Shown: positions 10,761 through 22,940, numbered from the stretch's first letter. The stretch is DNA of 64,000 nucleotides from Torreya grandis (GCA_037957365.1 JARHVA010007805.1:470001-534000), one strand, 5' to 3'. Notes: generated from the letters alone by a model not told the origin. Numbers and translations are program-made.

Positions 10761-11682
10761 TAGCAAGAAGGAAGGGGTAGTTTTGTACTCAGGTAGGCTA
10801 ACTATAACTCCTCAAAATCTCAATCCAAATCATCCTTTTTTACTTCATGTCCCTCTTCAAGATGCCCAATAAAATTGATGACATAATTGAGAAAATTTAA
10901 TGCAAATTCCTTTGGAAAGGCTAAAAATATTCATATTTCCTCTTGTTCAATGGGATAAGGTGTACCTTCCTAAACCCAATAAAGGGTTAGGCCTCTGTAA
11001 GCTAAAATCATGAATAAAGACCTCCTCACAAATTTGGGATGAAAAATCCTTTAGATAATTAGTAGACCGACATCATTAAATCAAAATACCTATAAGGTAA
11101 TGATGAGGATTATTTCTTATGGGAGGAGGGCCCCACTGATGGCTCAACCTTATAGAATGCCATTTCAATTGGTAAGAGTATAATCTAAAAAGGTTGTAGG
11201 TGGAATATTAGTAATGGAGAAATCATGGAATTTTGGGATGAACCCTAGATTTCTCAATATCCCCTTGCACTCTAAGACCCCTATATTAATCTATGCTCTA
11301 TTTTCAAATATTTTTAGGGTTAAAAAGTCAAATATTACTAGTCCTTTGAGAATGGTATTCCTTATTAGAAGATTCTCCACCTGGATTAAATAGATGAAAT
11401 TATTTCTTAGGCCTTGGTTGAGCTCAATAAGGATATTTATCATGTCCACATTTCAATTTTCCCAAAAGAGGACCTTTTTTTTTGCATGTTGAAGACATTG
11501 GGACCTATTCTGTGAAGTCAAGATATTTTTTTGATCTAGGCCTAGAAAAGGAGTGGGGTTACTAGAAAATTATCTGGATCAAACACCTCACTCATAAGTT
11601 TAATTTATTATTCTAGTTGGTGTCCTAAAATAAAATTGTCACTATCAATAACTTGGTTAAGAGGGGTATGACCATCCAAAAT

Positions 11683-11745
11683 AGGTGTCATCTATGCAAA
11701 TCATTTGAGGAATTTACCTACCACCTCTTCTTAGATTTCCTTTTT
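11683..11745 (+). pseudogene. LINE zf-RVT zinc motif (decayed)
   Basis: The plus strand reads RCHLCKSFEEFTYHLFLDF, matching the plant LINE zf-RVT pattern C-x2-C-x(n)-E-[TS]-x-x-H-L-F-x-x-C with the last Cys/His changed to Asp. It lies about 1.2 kb after the FxDD box and before the RNase H, as expected for ORF2. Confidence 0.75.
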
Positions 11746-12139
11746 AACTCTTAAATTTTGGATCTTCTCCTCCAAAAATTATTTGTCTCTTGGGTCTACC
11801 CAAGCTCACTTCTAGACTTGATTATTCTAGAAGCTTCCTTGGGTTTTTGCATCCCTTTCCTTTTTGTGGCACCTTGTTCTCCCCCATCTATTTTGGGTTA
11901 TTTAGAAGGCAAGGAATGATAACATTTTTTCTAACAAAAAGTGAAGCATCATATTAATATTCCAAAATTTACGCTATGTTATTTTAGAGAACTAGAGAGC
12001 CTTCCCTCCTAATGACAAGACTCATAGGCTTCCTTCCAAGTTATCCATTATCCACAACTAGAACCTTGAATAGGTGTTAAATGTTATTAATTATCTAGCT
12101 ACTAGATGATCTACCAAGAGGTCAAAGACACCAAATGGA

Positions 12140-12600
12140 TGATTAGAGATCAACTTTGAAAAATCCTCAAAGGGTAACCTAGGTAAGGTTGAAGGGGGGT
12201 TATCAAGGCTCAAAATTAGGTGGTGATAGCATCTTACGTGGGTCCCCTTGGGATTCAATATAATCATGTAACTAGAAAAATGACCACATTCATGGGAATT
12301 TTGCCTTTAGGATTAATGTTAACTTATTCATGATTGGGGACTCACTAAAAATTTTCAACACTTTATTAATAAAACCCATCCCCTTGCATACTATAAAATA
12401 TATCATTAACAACACTAGGTGGTTCTTTTTTCCTTTAAAGACTTCCCTATCCAGCATGTGTTTCTTGAAGGTAATTCTATTATGGACTATTTGGAAAGAT
12501 TTGGCATGGAATCTACCACATTGTTCATAGATGGAGTCCATATTATCCCAACACATTTATTATACTCAATTAATAATGATTTAAACAACATATTAGAATA
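12140..12600 (+). pseudogene. LINE terminal RNase H domain (decayed)
   Basis: At 12149 the strand reads INFEKSSKGNLGKVEGG, matching the plant LINE RNase H start 'INFDGASKGNPGxAGxGG' (first catalytic Asp now Glu). After frame changes, MIGDSLKIFNTLLIK at 12330 matches 'xxGDSxxVxxxL' with its Asp kept, and QHVFLEGNSIMDYLERFGM at 12434-12490 matches 'HxxREANxxADxLAxxG'. This domain is found at the end of ORF2 in many plant L1 elements and degrades the RNA of RNA-DNA hybrids. Confidence 0.8.
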
Positions 12601-12650
12601 GCTATACAAGCTGGTCACACATGGGAATTACATACTTGGGCATGTGAAGA

Positions 12651-13780
12651 ATTCAACCTTTTTTTCATAATAATTATTACATGCTTAGTCATAATAACAA
12701 AAGTGATAAATAGTGAAAAAATTATCAAAATTAAAGGTTTAAGGAGAAGGTAGTAATTCCCACATAGAATGGGAAAAATTCATCTAGTGAGAAAATGGGA
12801 GGAGACATAAACCATTTAGAACTACTCTCTTGCATAGTGGCCTAGGAAATTAAAATGGGATGGAAAAATTGTGTAAGGATGGACTTATAGATTATATTAA
12901 ATAAATCTCAAGGCATGATGAACAACAATCAAAGGAATTCATGATGTCATAAAACTAGAGGACATTCAGAATGAGAGGCACTAAGATTATTGTGACTGAA
13001 GAATGTATAGGGGAAATTATTTGAATGAGATGTGATGGAGAAAAAGACTTTAAGGACAAAAGATGAAAATTAGTTTTGATACAAAAAAATTGCACCAATA
13101 AAATTCTAAAAATTGAGAATAAGGTCTTCTTGAGGCAAGACGTCCCTCTTCATTAGACAAAAATTTACTTACAAATCATGAAGTATTTGACACATTAAGG
13201 TAATTTTACACTCATTCTCCCACCATTTTTTGTTTCTTAATCACTTTTGTGAGTATAAAATAAGTTTACCCTACTATCTCATCAAATATATATAAATTAA
13301 GGTCCTTGCTTATCAAATTAGTAACAAAAATGACATAATCCATTAGGGATTAATCTTCTTACTCTTCATATCATGCCTATTTCTTATCTAAAAGACAAGC
13401 ACAACACAACCATTTCACAACAACAAAAATAGCAATGAACATAGATAGATATCAAAATCTAAACCAGTTACAAATAATAATCCTACCACTTCCATTAAGA
13501 CTTTCCAAATTTTGTCCACTAACCAAGAAGCCTACAGTCTTGATTTTTTGGCCAAGATTATAAATTATTTCACAATCTTACTCCAACTTAAAACTATTCT
13601 TATGACATTGAGATGGCCATAAAAATTGACCTCAATCATTGCAAATGTAACTAGAAATATGTGGCCACTTCTTTGTTCTCTAATTCCACACAATTTTCTC
13701 TTTGGGCTCTCAGGGACTTTTCTTTCCATGCAACATCCTACCACTTACCCACTAGTTTAAAAAGCTTTTATGTTGTAGTT
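12651..13780. other. No recognisable feature (possible LINE 3' flank)
   Basis: Purine-rich plus-strand sequence at 12660-13140 could be LINE 3' untranslated sequence or flank, but I see no poly-A end or duplication that fixes a boundary. The open frame at 13661-13936 runs into the 87-bp tandem array and is not convincing as a gene. Confidence 0.4.
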
Positions 13781-13789
13781 ATAGGCCTA

Positions 13790-14300
13790 GGATTATGGAC
13801 TATCAAGATGATTCTATGTAATATCATCTCACTATCCCATTATCCCAGAGGATTTTCCCATAATATAAACTTTATAGGGATTGTAAACCATCAGAATGAT
13901 TCCACATGGAAACATCCTACTATCCCACCATCCTAAAGGTAAGCTCCTTGTATGGTTAACTCTAGGATCATAGTTTACCAGGATGATGCAATATGGATAC
14001 ATCATGCTTGCTCATTGTCCTGGAAGAAGGTTTCCTATATGATCATCTTTGGGATCATCTGTCACCAAGATGATGCCACATGGTAACATCCCACTTGCCT
14101 CTTGGCCTAGAGATAGGCTTCTTATACATCATCTCTAAGATAATGAGTCATTAAGATGATGTCATGTGGTAATATCCCATTCACCTTATATTATAGAGGA
14201 TTTTCACTCTATATTTTCCTCTTTGGAATCACATTTCATTGGGATGATGCCACATGACAACATCCAACTCTCCCATTAGCCTATCATTGATCGTATCTTA
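13790..14300. repeat. 87-bp tandem array, six diverged copies
   Basis: The landmark GATGATGCCACATGGTAACA and its variants begin at 13805, 13894, 13981, 14068, 14154 and 14242, a spacing of 86-89 bp. Units also share a TCATC...GGATCAT segment and a CCTAGAGG-like segment. Copies differ from one another at many positions, so the array is old. Confidence 0.88.
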
Positions 14301-14729
14301 AACCACACTGACATCACTCTCAGGTTAGCAGGATGGAGACATGTGGATTCCTCTAAAACAATAGATAAAATTCATAAAATTGACTAATTAAAAATTAAAA
14401 CAAGATGCTAAATAGATAAATTGGCTAAGTCTAAAGTCTATATAAAGTTACAACTAAAAATTTAATAAGGTGACACTGTATAAGGGAACTTGAGGAGTGG
14501 CTAAGACATGTATTGCATAAGCAAAGTTATATAAGGAACTCATTGAATAGCTAAGGAAAATGTTGTTTAAGGTAACTTTCCCGATCACTTGTGGCAAATC
14601 TCAAAATAAAAGGCCAAAGTAATTATTTGGCTAAGTAAAAAAGTCATTCAAAGAAGCTTGATGAATGGTTAAGGCTAGAGAAATGCCTATGCATGTTACT
14701 ATCAATTGTAAGATTTGATTAGAGATCTA

Positions 14730-15620
14730 AATTTTAAAATGGATTAAGGAATAAGGATAATGTTAGAACCATTTATTTTATTAAATGACTTAGATAAAAT
14801 TTATTGTGCACAAAGAAAAATCTTGCACAGAGGTTGATAAGTTAAAGCAAAGACAAAGCTTGCATGTTAATAGTATATCACCATAAACACATATGAGACT
14901 AGGTATACCTTCCTTATAAGGTATATATTATTATAGGGAATATTTAATTCAATTTTATCAACATTACTTGACACTTAAACAATATTTTCATTAATTCAGT
15001 TGACTATCAAATAATCTTAAGGCTATTTACTCTAGCCATCATCACTTAAGGAACTACTTACTCTTATGATTCAATAGGTATATTATTTAAAATATTATAC
15101 ATTATGCATTAACACATAGATAATTATACTCCATTAAGGCCAAGAAGTCAAACAATGCATTTATTAAGGTGTGAAAATGGCTTAAGGCATAAAGATAATG
15201 TCAGAACTAGTAATTTTAGCAAACAACTAAGATAAAATCCAAAGTACACAAATAAAATGTTTGGATAGAGTTTGATAGGTTAAAGAAAATGAAAACATTT
15301 CATGTTAATATTATGTCACCATTAATTCATCTCATACTAGGCCTACCTTCCTTAAAAGGTCTCTACTATGCTAAGGAAGCTTGATTTCAATTTATCAACA
15401 CAACTTAACACTAAACCAATATTCTCATTGTTTTAGTCAACTATCAAATAATATCAAGGCCATTTACTCTATCCATCACCACTTAAGGAACTGATCACTT
15501 TTATGACCTAATGGTTATATTCTTTAAAATACTATACTTTACGCATTAACACATAGATCGATTTATTTCATTAAGGCTGAGAGGTCAAACAATGCATTTA
15601 TTAAGGTGAAGAAACACCAG
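14730..15620. repeat. 437-bp tandem duplication
   Basis: TGTTAGAACC at 14761 is repeated as TGTCAGAACT at 15199, and CAAACAATGCATTTATTAAGG at 15149, shortened here, recurs at 15586; both offsets are 437-438 bp. In between, matching landmarks keep the same order (ACTAGGTATACCTTCCTTA / ACTAGGCCTACCTTCCTTA; TTGACTATCAAATAAT; CATCACTTAAGGAACT). Two copies, clearly diverged by substitutions. Confidence 0.92.
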
Positions 15621-17399
15621 TCAAACTTAAGGTTTAAGACTTGTTATAGTATTACTATAAAGCTAAAATATATGAGTTATTTTATAATGATATTTTATTG
15701 TTATAGGTAAGGATTACTATGGGTGGCTTACTCAACTACAATATTAAAGAAACTCATCCAAAAGGTAACTTCTTTAAACCAAAATAATATCAATCTTGAG
15801 ACTATTAAGTCTTACTGTATTACTATTCTCAATAACAGTCACTCAACCATTTATTTGAGTTCCACTCATTTATAGATAATCTTATTCTTTAATGTCAATT
15901 CCAACATAATACATGAGGAGGCACCAAGATCATTCTTTATGCTAAATTTCAAGATGTTTTGACCAAGTATAACATATTAATTAATTTATTAAAAAATTCA
16001 TACAATATTAAGATTTGATCCTTACTTGACATATTCCCTCCTAAGAGTTATACAATCAAGGCTTATTGAGGTCCTCAATTACACTCTTTTTTAAGAGTTT
16101 TTAAATATTATATTGAACCTTAACAAGGGTTAGCCCACCGAATCTAAACTAGATGAGCATAATCCATATCATGAATATGTTTACATAACTAGAATATTAC
16201 TAGTAGAATACAAGTTATTTTTAATATCAAAGGCATACGTAGACTACTTAATTTCCCTTATACTTAATATATACTTTATTTAAAGGTCATAAAAAAGTAA
16301 CATCATTACAAAAAGCCCAAAATGTAATGTACAAGCATTCACAATATATTCAATACATTTACATCAATATGCTTATATATTAAGGCCATTAACTTAGCCA
16401 AGATTAATCATGAATGTAGAAACCTACACAAGGATTCCATTTTAAACAAGGATCCATCATAATGAGGTATATTAATCATATGTACTAAGTAGACTATGGA
16501 ATAGTTCTTTTTAGTAATAACTAGAACATTCAGTTGGTTGTTTAATAATAATAGTGGCTCACACTTGGCCCACAATAAATCATTAATACATAAATATAGT
16601 AATTTTATATGATAATTATTAATTCTTGGCTTCTAAATAATTATATAAATTATCAAAATATGAGTAGTTAATATCTAAGTATAAGCTCCTCTTTGATCCA
16701 AGTGAAACTTCAACCAGTAAAAGGTGGGCTCACCTCCCAACCTTTTTCCATCATCAAATAACTACTCTAGGCACCCCCAAGTAGGAATCCCAGCTCTAGG
16801 CATGTTCATGTCATGGTGAAAGGTAATTAAAGGAAAAAAAAATCAATATGTATTGGATTTAAGGAGATAGCTACTCATAAGGTAACAGTCTAAGCATATC
16901 TTAGTCAAGAGGTTACCAACTTTGAATTTATTTTTAGTAAGTATAAAATACAAAAGAGATAACATAAGGATTAAAAGGATAGAATACATTAGGCATACAG
17001 CCATTAATACATATTATATAAGCTTCCATGAGAGGGCTTAGGAAACCTAAAATCATGTCCAACATAAGATACCTAATCCTTCTAACATCATGAAGAATGT
17101 AACCTCTCAAGGCATCATGAGTTTTATGGGATGAAACCATAATATCCAGGTAAGTAGAAATACAATAGTTATAAATATCATGGAGGAATATCTTAACTCT
17201 AAACCCCCACACAACGGGTAATAATACATAAAATAATGAAGAAAATAAATAATCTAACTACATTAGTCCTCTTGAACATAGTAAGTCAATCAAGAATCAC
17301 ATAGACTTCATTAAGTCAAACAACAAGATATTCAATTCAATAGGATACCTACTAAATTATTGACACCCTTTCATGGATATTTTATAATGGTTTCTATTT
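15621..17399. other. No recognisable feature
   Basis: AT-rich, non-coding as far as I can see. The 92-residue frame at 16934-17212 on the minus strand has no recognisable motif. It lies just beyond the 3' LTR of the minus gypsy element and may be the site into which that element inserted. Confidence 0.4.
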
Positions 17400-18410
17400 T
17401 TAATAGGAAATACATACAGTTTAGGTTAGTCTTATGTTAGTCTAATAAATAAAACTCAAAACAACACACTAAAATTCTAACACCTCTAGCCTAGACACTA
17501 GGAAGAGCATAGGTAACAAGAAATCATATGAAAACACAAAAAAACATAAAATAAGTTACTATTTTACCTTCCTTGGAACTCCAAATGGATTGTTGAATGG
17601 CTTGCTTAGCTTGTGGATCAAGAAATCTAATCAATGGAGCTTTGTTGGCTTAACAATTCCTTGGTACCTTGGTTTTGATTTCTTGGATTAAGATTTGTTC
17701 ATGGTAACATTACTTACATGAGGTTTATGGAGTAAATATTTCATAATAACTCTACAATATCCAAGCTTATAAATGAATGGGTATGGCCATGCACTTATAG
17801 CCTAAAGAATTAACTCTCACCCAAGGTGAGTTAGGGTCGATTTTAAACATGGAATGGGTTTAAATTAACCTTAGGTGAGTTGAGAATAACTCAAGTTGAG
17901 ATAATATTTGTCATTTAAATATTATTTTCAATTATTAGTAATGGCTCTAAAATTAGATATTTTGAGATATTTTGAAAGAGATTAAAAACTCATAAAGGTA
18001 ATGATGAAAAGGCTTGATATTTTGAATTTGGAAATTTTAATTTTTAGATATGCATTAATTATAAATGCATAATTCAACTAAGCATTTAATCTTGTTTAAT
18101 TAGTTAATTCAATTTGATTAGCATTTTTTCTCTTTCAATATTTACTCAAGTGCCTCGCTTAATGGGTCCATAGACCAAATTGATAATTTCTATGTCACAA
18201 GGTGATTTAGGATGAATCTATGAGAGGTTATTGTTAAATATGAGTTATTATCCCAAATAGGGATGCCTCAACATGGTTCTGAGGATTAATGAATGATGTG
18301 TGGCCAAATTTGGAATGTTCAATTATTCTTAGGCTTAATTTTCAATGGTTGGTATGAATTGCTCTAAAGTCTAGTCAAAAACTAGTTATGGCTCGAATTG
18401 TGTGTTTATA
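17400..18410 (-). repeat. 3' LTR of the minus gypsy element
   Basis: Read on the minus strand from 18410, this matches 45531-46505 and 57043-58005 on the plus strand in order: start T[GA]TAAACAC, GAGCCATAACTA, CAACCATTG, CATCATTCATTAAT, GAGGCATCCCTATTTG, AATAACCTCTCATAGATTCA, CTATGGACCCATTAAG, then CTAGGCTAGAGGTGTTAG. A purine run lies immediately upstream at 18411-18425. The terminal TG has become TA. The 3' terminus near 17400 is uncertain. Confidence 0.85.
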
Positions 18411-18539
18411 GTTCTCCCTTGTTTGGGAAGGCATTGCAAGATATAGGCACAATGACATATTCTCAAAGAATTAAAAGTTATTATATGCCTAATAATCTAA
18501 AAATAATGGATAATCTTTGGATGCCCCCTCGAGGGAGTG

Positions 18540-19240
18540 ATTGATAAATAAGGTTGGAGATTAGCCCCTCAAAATAAGGAAAGTGATGGGACCAAATGGT
18601 AAAAGAGGTGGAAAATATTGATTTTCCCATAGGTAGTTATAATTAGTGACACAGTGAGCTACCCTAATTGGGTAGATAAAAACAATGATTTATCTAAAGG
18701 AATTTATAATCATCAATATATAAAGGTAGTAGGATAATGATTTTCCTAAATTTAATGATAATCATTAACCAAAGGATAAAGGTAACAAGAGAATGATTTT
18801 CCCAAAGCTGGTTATAATCATTAAAATGGAAACAATGATTTGCCTATAAGCAGTTATAATCATCAGTAAGATAAAACATGTCGTAGTTATATGGATAAAT
18901 ATAATTATTACCCAAAGGTAGTTATAATAATCATCACAATGAAAATGTTCCCCAGTTGGGCAATTAGATATACTGATTTACCTAGAGGTGGTTATAACCA
19001 TTAAGCTCCAGATAGATTGAAACAAAATTATTTGCTCATAGGTGATTATAATCATTGGTACAATTAAAACGTGCCCTAGTTGGGATAAATAATCATAATA
19101 ATTTGACCAAAGGTGGTTATAATCATTAACATATAAAGAGGTTAAAACATAATGATTTTCCCAAAGGTGATTATAATCATTGGCTATATGGGTGGGGAAT
19201 ACACAATGATTTGTCCAAAGGTAGTTAGAATAATTGGTAG
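18540..19240. repeat. Array of about 11 short inverted-repeat units before the 3' LTR
   Basis: Variants of AATGATTTTCCCAAAGGTGG followed by TTATAATCATT begin near 18617, 18683, 18735, 18792, 18833, 18902, 18971, 19026, 19096, 19150 and 19204. Each unit is about 31 bp with AATGATT at one end and its reverse complement AATCATT at the other, so a single strand could fold into a short hairpin. Spacing is irregular (about 40-70 bp). Related units occur at 20782-20861, 50351-50385, 52771-52901 and 56624-56770. Confidence 0.85.
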
Positions 19241-19557
19241 AATGATGGGAGTAATATGAAAAATTAGAAAATGTGGCTCACATTCTGAATCTGCATTCAT
19301 ACAATAAGAATAAGCTAGTATAAAGGATAAATATTAATTTAGGCAACTTGTCAGTATGGATATGCACATCCTAACTAGAAAGGATTAAAATTATTGCATG
19401 ATTTAATTACTTTACATTTTGGGAATGATTGGGATAGATCAAGAATTTTTCATGTGCCAATAATAAGTATCATTCCCATATGCTTGTAAGATTTACAAAT
19501 CTAATTTTTGTTTTAGCATGTGATGATATGCCTTATGATATAAAACATCATGATAAC

Positions 19558-19764
19558 TTATCCTAAATATGCAAAAGGATTGATACATGATACAATAAAC
19601 AATTTAAAACAATGTACCAATGATAAAAACCATGATGATAATGTTAACATATGAATATGTATGGACATAAGTATAGTGTGCAAGGAATCACCCAATAAAC
19701 ACAAATATACTAAGTCAAAACACAATAAATAAAATAAAAAATAGTCAAAAAAACAAACAAACAA
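19558..19764 (-). CDS. Short hydrophobic reading frame downstream of pol, shared with the plus element
   Basis: This 68-codon frame is uninterrupted. Its last 56 codons align with the plus-strand frame at 53439-53705 with about 33 identical residues, including GDSLH, SSWF, SLV and the C-terminal AYLG, and both end at the same TAA. It is rich in Leu, Phe, Cys and Ser and could form a membrane segment. It sits between integrase and the 3' LTR, where some gypsy lineages carry an extra (envelope-like) ORF. Codon-by-codon comparison shows changes at all three positions, so coding selection is not demonstrated; simple shared ancestry of the DNA would also explain it. No family recognised. Confidence 0.35.
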   Translation of the reverse strand: MFVCFFDYFLFYLLCFDLVYLCLLGDSLHTILMSIHIHMLTLSSWFLSLVHCFKLFIVSCINPFAYLG

Positions 19765-20559
19765 AAATGCAAGACATAAATAAGTAACAAAAACACCAAG
19801 AAATAAAAAGAAAACACAACCCTAAGCATAAACAATGGTTAATCACAATGTTAACACAAATAGAAGACAAAAAAATGATATAAGGTTTCCCCTAGGTTAT
19901 ATGGAAACAAAAACAAAAACAATATGGAAATAATTTCCCCTAGGCTATAAGAGGCAATGGAACAAAATAAAAAAGTAGGGGGAATAGAAGAAAAGGAAGG
20001 GGTAGCTGAGTTAACTCTAGATGGACTAGGAAAGTGGACACTACCTACATAATTCCATGGATGCATGGTCTAATATAAAATTTAGGTCAAATTTTAGTTC
20101 TCCCAAGATATGGTATAGAAAAAAATGATGATCCATAAAAATATGATGGATGTTGTCGAGGAATAATGAGAATGGTCTCACAAAATAGTGAGAGCATGAG
20201 ATAAAGCCTAGTAGTCATTAATGTATCAAATTTGAATACATAATGTACATAATAAAAACTTGTAAAATTATAAGAGTGTATGGATAAAGTCTAATAAATA
20301 TGGGGAAACTCAATAACAAGTGGTTTATTGTGAATTAGCTAGGGGTCCCAGAACCCTTAAGGTAAAGAAGCGGTCAAAAATGATTTTTAGAATTTTTATA
20401 GAGCTTTGACAAATGTTTTTTGGAATTTTCTATGTTTCTCAACTCGATTAAGAATTATGATATATGAAATGGTCCAACATGCAAAATGGTGATAGAATTA
20501 AAACTTGAAATTGATCATAAATGGTGAAAGCATGGAAAAGGGTGACTAAGATAACACCA

Positions 20560-20870
20560 ACATGAATCGAGTGCTACTTACATAGTCCCAAGATGGGACC
20601 TCAAGTCACTGTAGTTCTACGTTGTACCGAAAGAATTTGACTAGGTAGCAACAAGTTCTCAAATTAGGAAAATGGCATAGTATGGCCTAAGAATGGCAAG
20701 GTGGGACTTTAAAGCATGATAAATTTGTTGTTCCTAATTTTTCCATGGGTATTTATAAATAGTAAATAATGGCATAGGTCAATAATACTAATTTTCCCAA
20801 AGATATTTATAATTGGTATCACAAAGTAAGACACTAATTTTCCCAAAGGTAGTTATAATCAAGAATATTT
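20560..20870 (-). repeat. Conserved 3'-region block of the gypsy family
   Basis: Reverse-complemented, 20570-20650 reads like 53015-53085 on the plus strand (ACTTGAGGTCC, GGGACTATGTA, ATTCATGTTG). Two hairpin-type units lie just beyond at 20782-20861, mirroring those at 52771-52901. The order is the same in both elements. Confidence 0.8.
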
Positions 20871-21149
20871 AGTATGAAATGAAATAAGAAATGAAGGATG
20901 CAAATGACAAAATACTATCATACTGGTCCAAAATACTACCTCTATCTATAATACTAAATCAACTATTGAAACTTGATTTGAATCCTCTTATTGAAGGAGC
21001 CCAAAGAACCAATGCAATGAAACCAAGGTCAAAGGGGTTAGGAGGGAGGGTAAAAATAAACTTGATCAAAAGGAAAGATATGGTATAAGGGTTTAGGGTA
21101 TGGTACAAATAAGAATTTTGATACTATGGTACTATGGAAATATACCTCA

Positions 21150-22260
21150 TAGATAATACCTTAGGTCTCTCAAGTGAATTAGTGTTTGAGGTGTATAATA
21201 TTCTTTGGTTCATCAATTTCATCCCCATATGGTGTAGTAAACATATATGCTTAAGAGATATAGTTTACAATAATGATATATAGGCCTATCTAATTAGGTT
21301 TTAAATTTTCCTTGTGGTTCTTCTCGACTAAGGTATTTTTATAGTTTTATATGAGAACCAAATCACCAAGTTAGAAATCTATATGTTTGACTCACCATTT
21401 ATAGTTTACATGGAGATGGTTTTGGTATGCTTGATGGCTATTGACAGTGGTCATGAATTTTTCATCAAGTAACTCTAGCTATTTTAGGTGAGCTACTTGG
21501 TAATCTTCACCTTCTATGATATGTTTCAATAATATCTATAGATAAGGTAACTCAACCTCAATGGGAAGAATGGCCTTAGTGCCATAAACTAGGTAATATG
21601 GAGTGGCTCCTATTAGGGTATAGTAATTAGTGTGGTATGCCCAAAGGTCATAGAATATTTGGAGGTGCCAATCATATCCAACATCATTGATGGTCTTTTT
21701 AAGGATGTTGAAAATGGTTTTATTGGATGCTTTAGCTTGGCCGTTACCTTGTGGGTAATATGTGGTAGAAAAATGTTGAGCAATGTTGTACTCAACACAA
21801 TGTTTTAACATCCTTGTTCTTAAATGATCTACCATTATTAGATATAATGTTGGATGGGATACCATAGAGGTAAATGAGATGATTAAAAATGAAATTAAAA
21901 ATTTATTTTCTAGTCATGTAAGTGAGGGGTATAACTTTAACCCACTTAGTGAAATATTCGGTAGTGATAAGTATGTGTTTATATCCATCAAATGAGATAG
22001 GGTTAATATTTCAAATGAGATTGAGTCCCTAGGTGGGAAACAACCATGGATTAAGAATTGTTTTTAGTGTTTTAGCCATGGCATGAATCAAATTGGCATG
22101 CCTTTGACATTTTTCACACCTTTTAATGTAAGCAACTACATCTACTTACATAGTTTTCCAATAATACCTAGTACATAGGATATTTTTTGGCTATGATGAC
22201 CTCATTGGTATGGGCTCCACATAATCCTTCATTAACTTCCCGTAATGTTAACTATACCAA
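21150..22260 (-). pseudogene. Gypsy integrase (decayed)
   Basis: Minus-strand landmarks in order: REVNEGLCGAHTNE (zinc-site His region, one His now Asn), KRCEKCQRHANLIHA (Cys pair), TTEYFTKWVKVIPLT (first catalytic Asp now Glu), PSNIISNNGRSFKNKD (second catalytic Asp now Asn; usual 'IISDNGTSF'), then the clean stretch at 21865-21536 with STTYYPQGNGQAKASNKTI (catalytic Glu now Lys), LWAYHTN and GATPYYLVYGTKAILPIEVE. The C-terminal segment (GEDYQVAHLK, ELLDEKFMT, LGDLVLI) runs on to about 21150. The sequence type matches Tat-like integrases. All three DDE residues are changed, so it cannot act. Confidence 0.92.
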
Positions 22261-22539
22261 ATTTAAGTAATGAAGTAGAGTTTCATCAAAGTTGTAGTAA
22301 TAAAGGGTTGGTCCAAGTAAAGTATAGCAAGAGGCTTGATGGGTACAGGTGTTTTATTATTTGTGTGATAGGTTTGGTGGCATGATATGGTCATGTAAGT
22401 AGGTAAAGAGGTATGAATACCATATATATATGGGACCAAAAATATCATAGATCATTATGAATGTTTAAGGTTTATGAGATGACACTAGGAGATTTTCAAT
22501 GAGAAATTAATATTATTTGGCCTTGTCTGTGTGTCAAAT

Positions 22540-22940
22540 CAAAGACCCAATGGTGGCGATGGCATCCATTATTTTGTTACTAGTCCTTGGTATGTGTTTA
22601 AAATGTATGCCAATAATCTATTGTTTGAGAGTGTTGACCATGGCCTTGTATGACACTAGCCTATCATCTTTAGTCTGAAAATGGTCTATAACCTAATTGA
22701 TGATTAATTGAGAATCACCATAAATCTTGAGATGTTGAATATTCCATTATATTGCTTGGCAAAGCCTTGTAATGAGTTATTTGTATTCATCCATGTTTTT
22801 AGTATAAGTAAAGTGGATATAGAATGATTTAGGGATATAATCCCCTATGGTGTAATAAATAATAAGACTACCTCTAATCCATGTGATGTGAATGATCTAT
22901 CAAACTACAGCTTCCAGTGCTACTCTTTAGAGGGTGTTTC
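22540..22940 (-). pseudogene. Second RNase H (aRH-like) domain (decayed)
   Basis: After the RT-linked RNase H, the minus strand gives FDRSFTSHGLEVVLLFITP (usual 'FDGSxxxxGxGAGVVxxxP'), then HLKIYGDSQLIIN with the catalytic Asp kept, then KDDRLVSYKAMVNTLKQ and FKHIPRTSNKIMDAIATIGS (usual 'HxPRxxNxxADAxA'). A second RNase H between the first one and integrase is the known hallmark of Tat-lineage gypsy elements. Confidence 0.82.

Larger units (their letters stand above)
8885..12650 (+). mobile_element. L1-type LINE relic, 5'-truncated in the endonuclease
   Basis: On the plus strand the order is endonuclease C-terminal half (8917-9110), linker (9110-9540), reverse transcriptase (about 9700-10750), zf-RVT zinc motif (11683-11745) and a terminal RNase H (12140-12600). 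That is the plant L1 clade with RNase H. No ORF1 is seen upstream because the element meets the copia relic at about 8880-8900. The frame is uninterrupted by indels from 8917 to about 9540, with stops only; later parts need frame changes. No poly-A tail or target-site duplication could be found at the 3' end. Confidence 0.88.

Noticed and set aside
13790..14300. CRISPR-like regular repeats
   Set aside because: The whole 87-bp unit is repeated, with no unique spacers, and the sequence is clearly plant nuclear repeat DNA.
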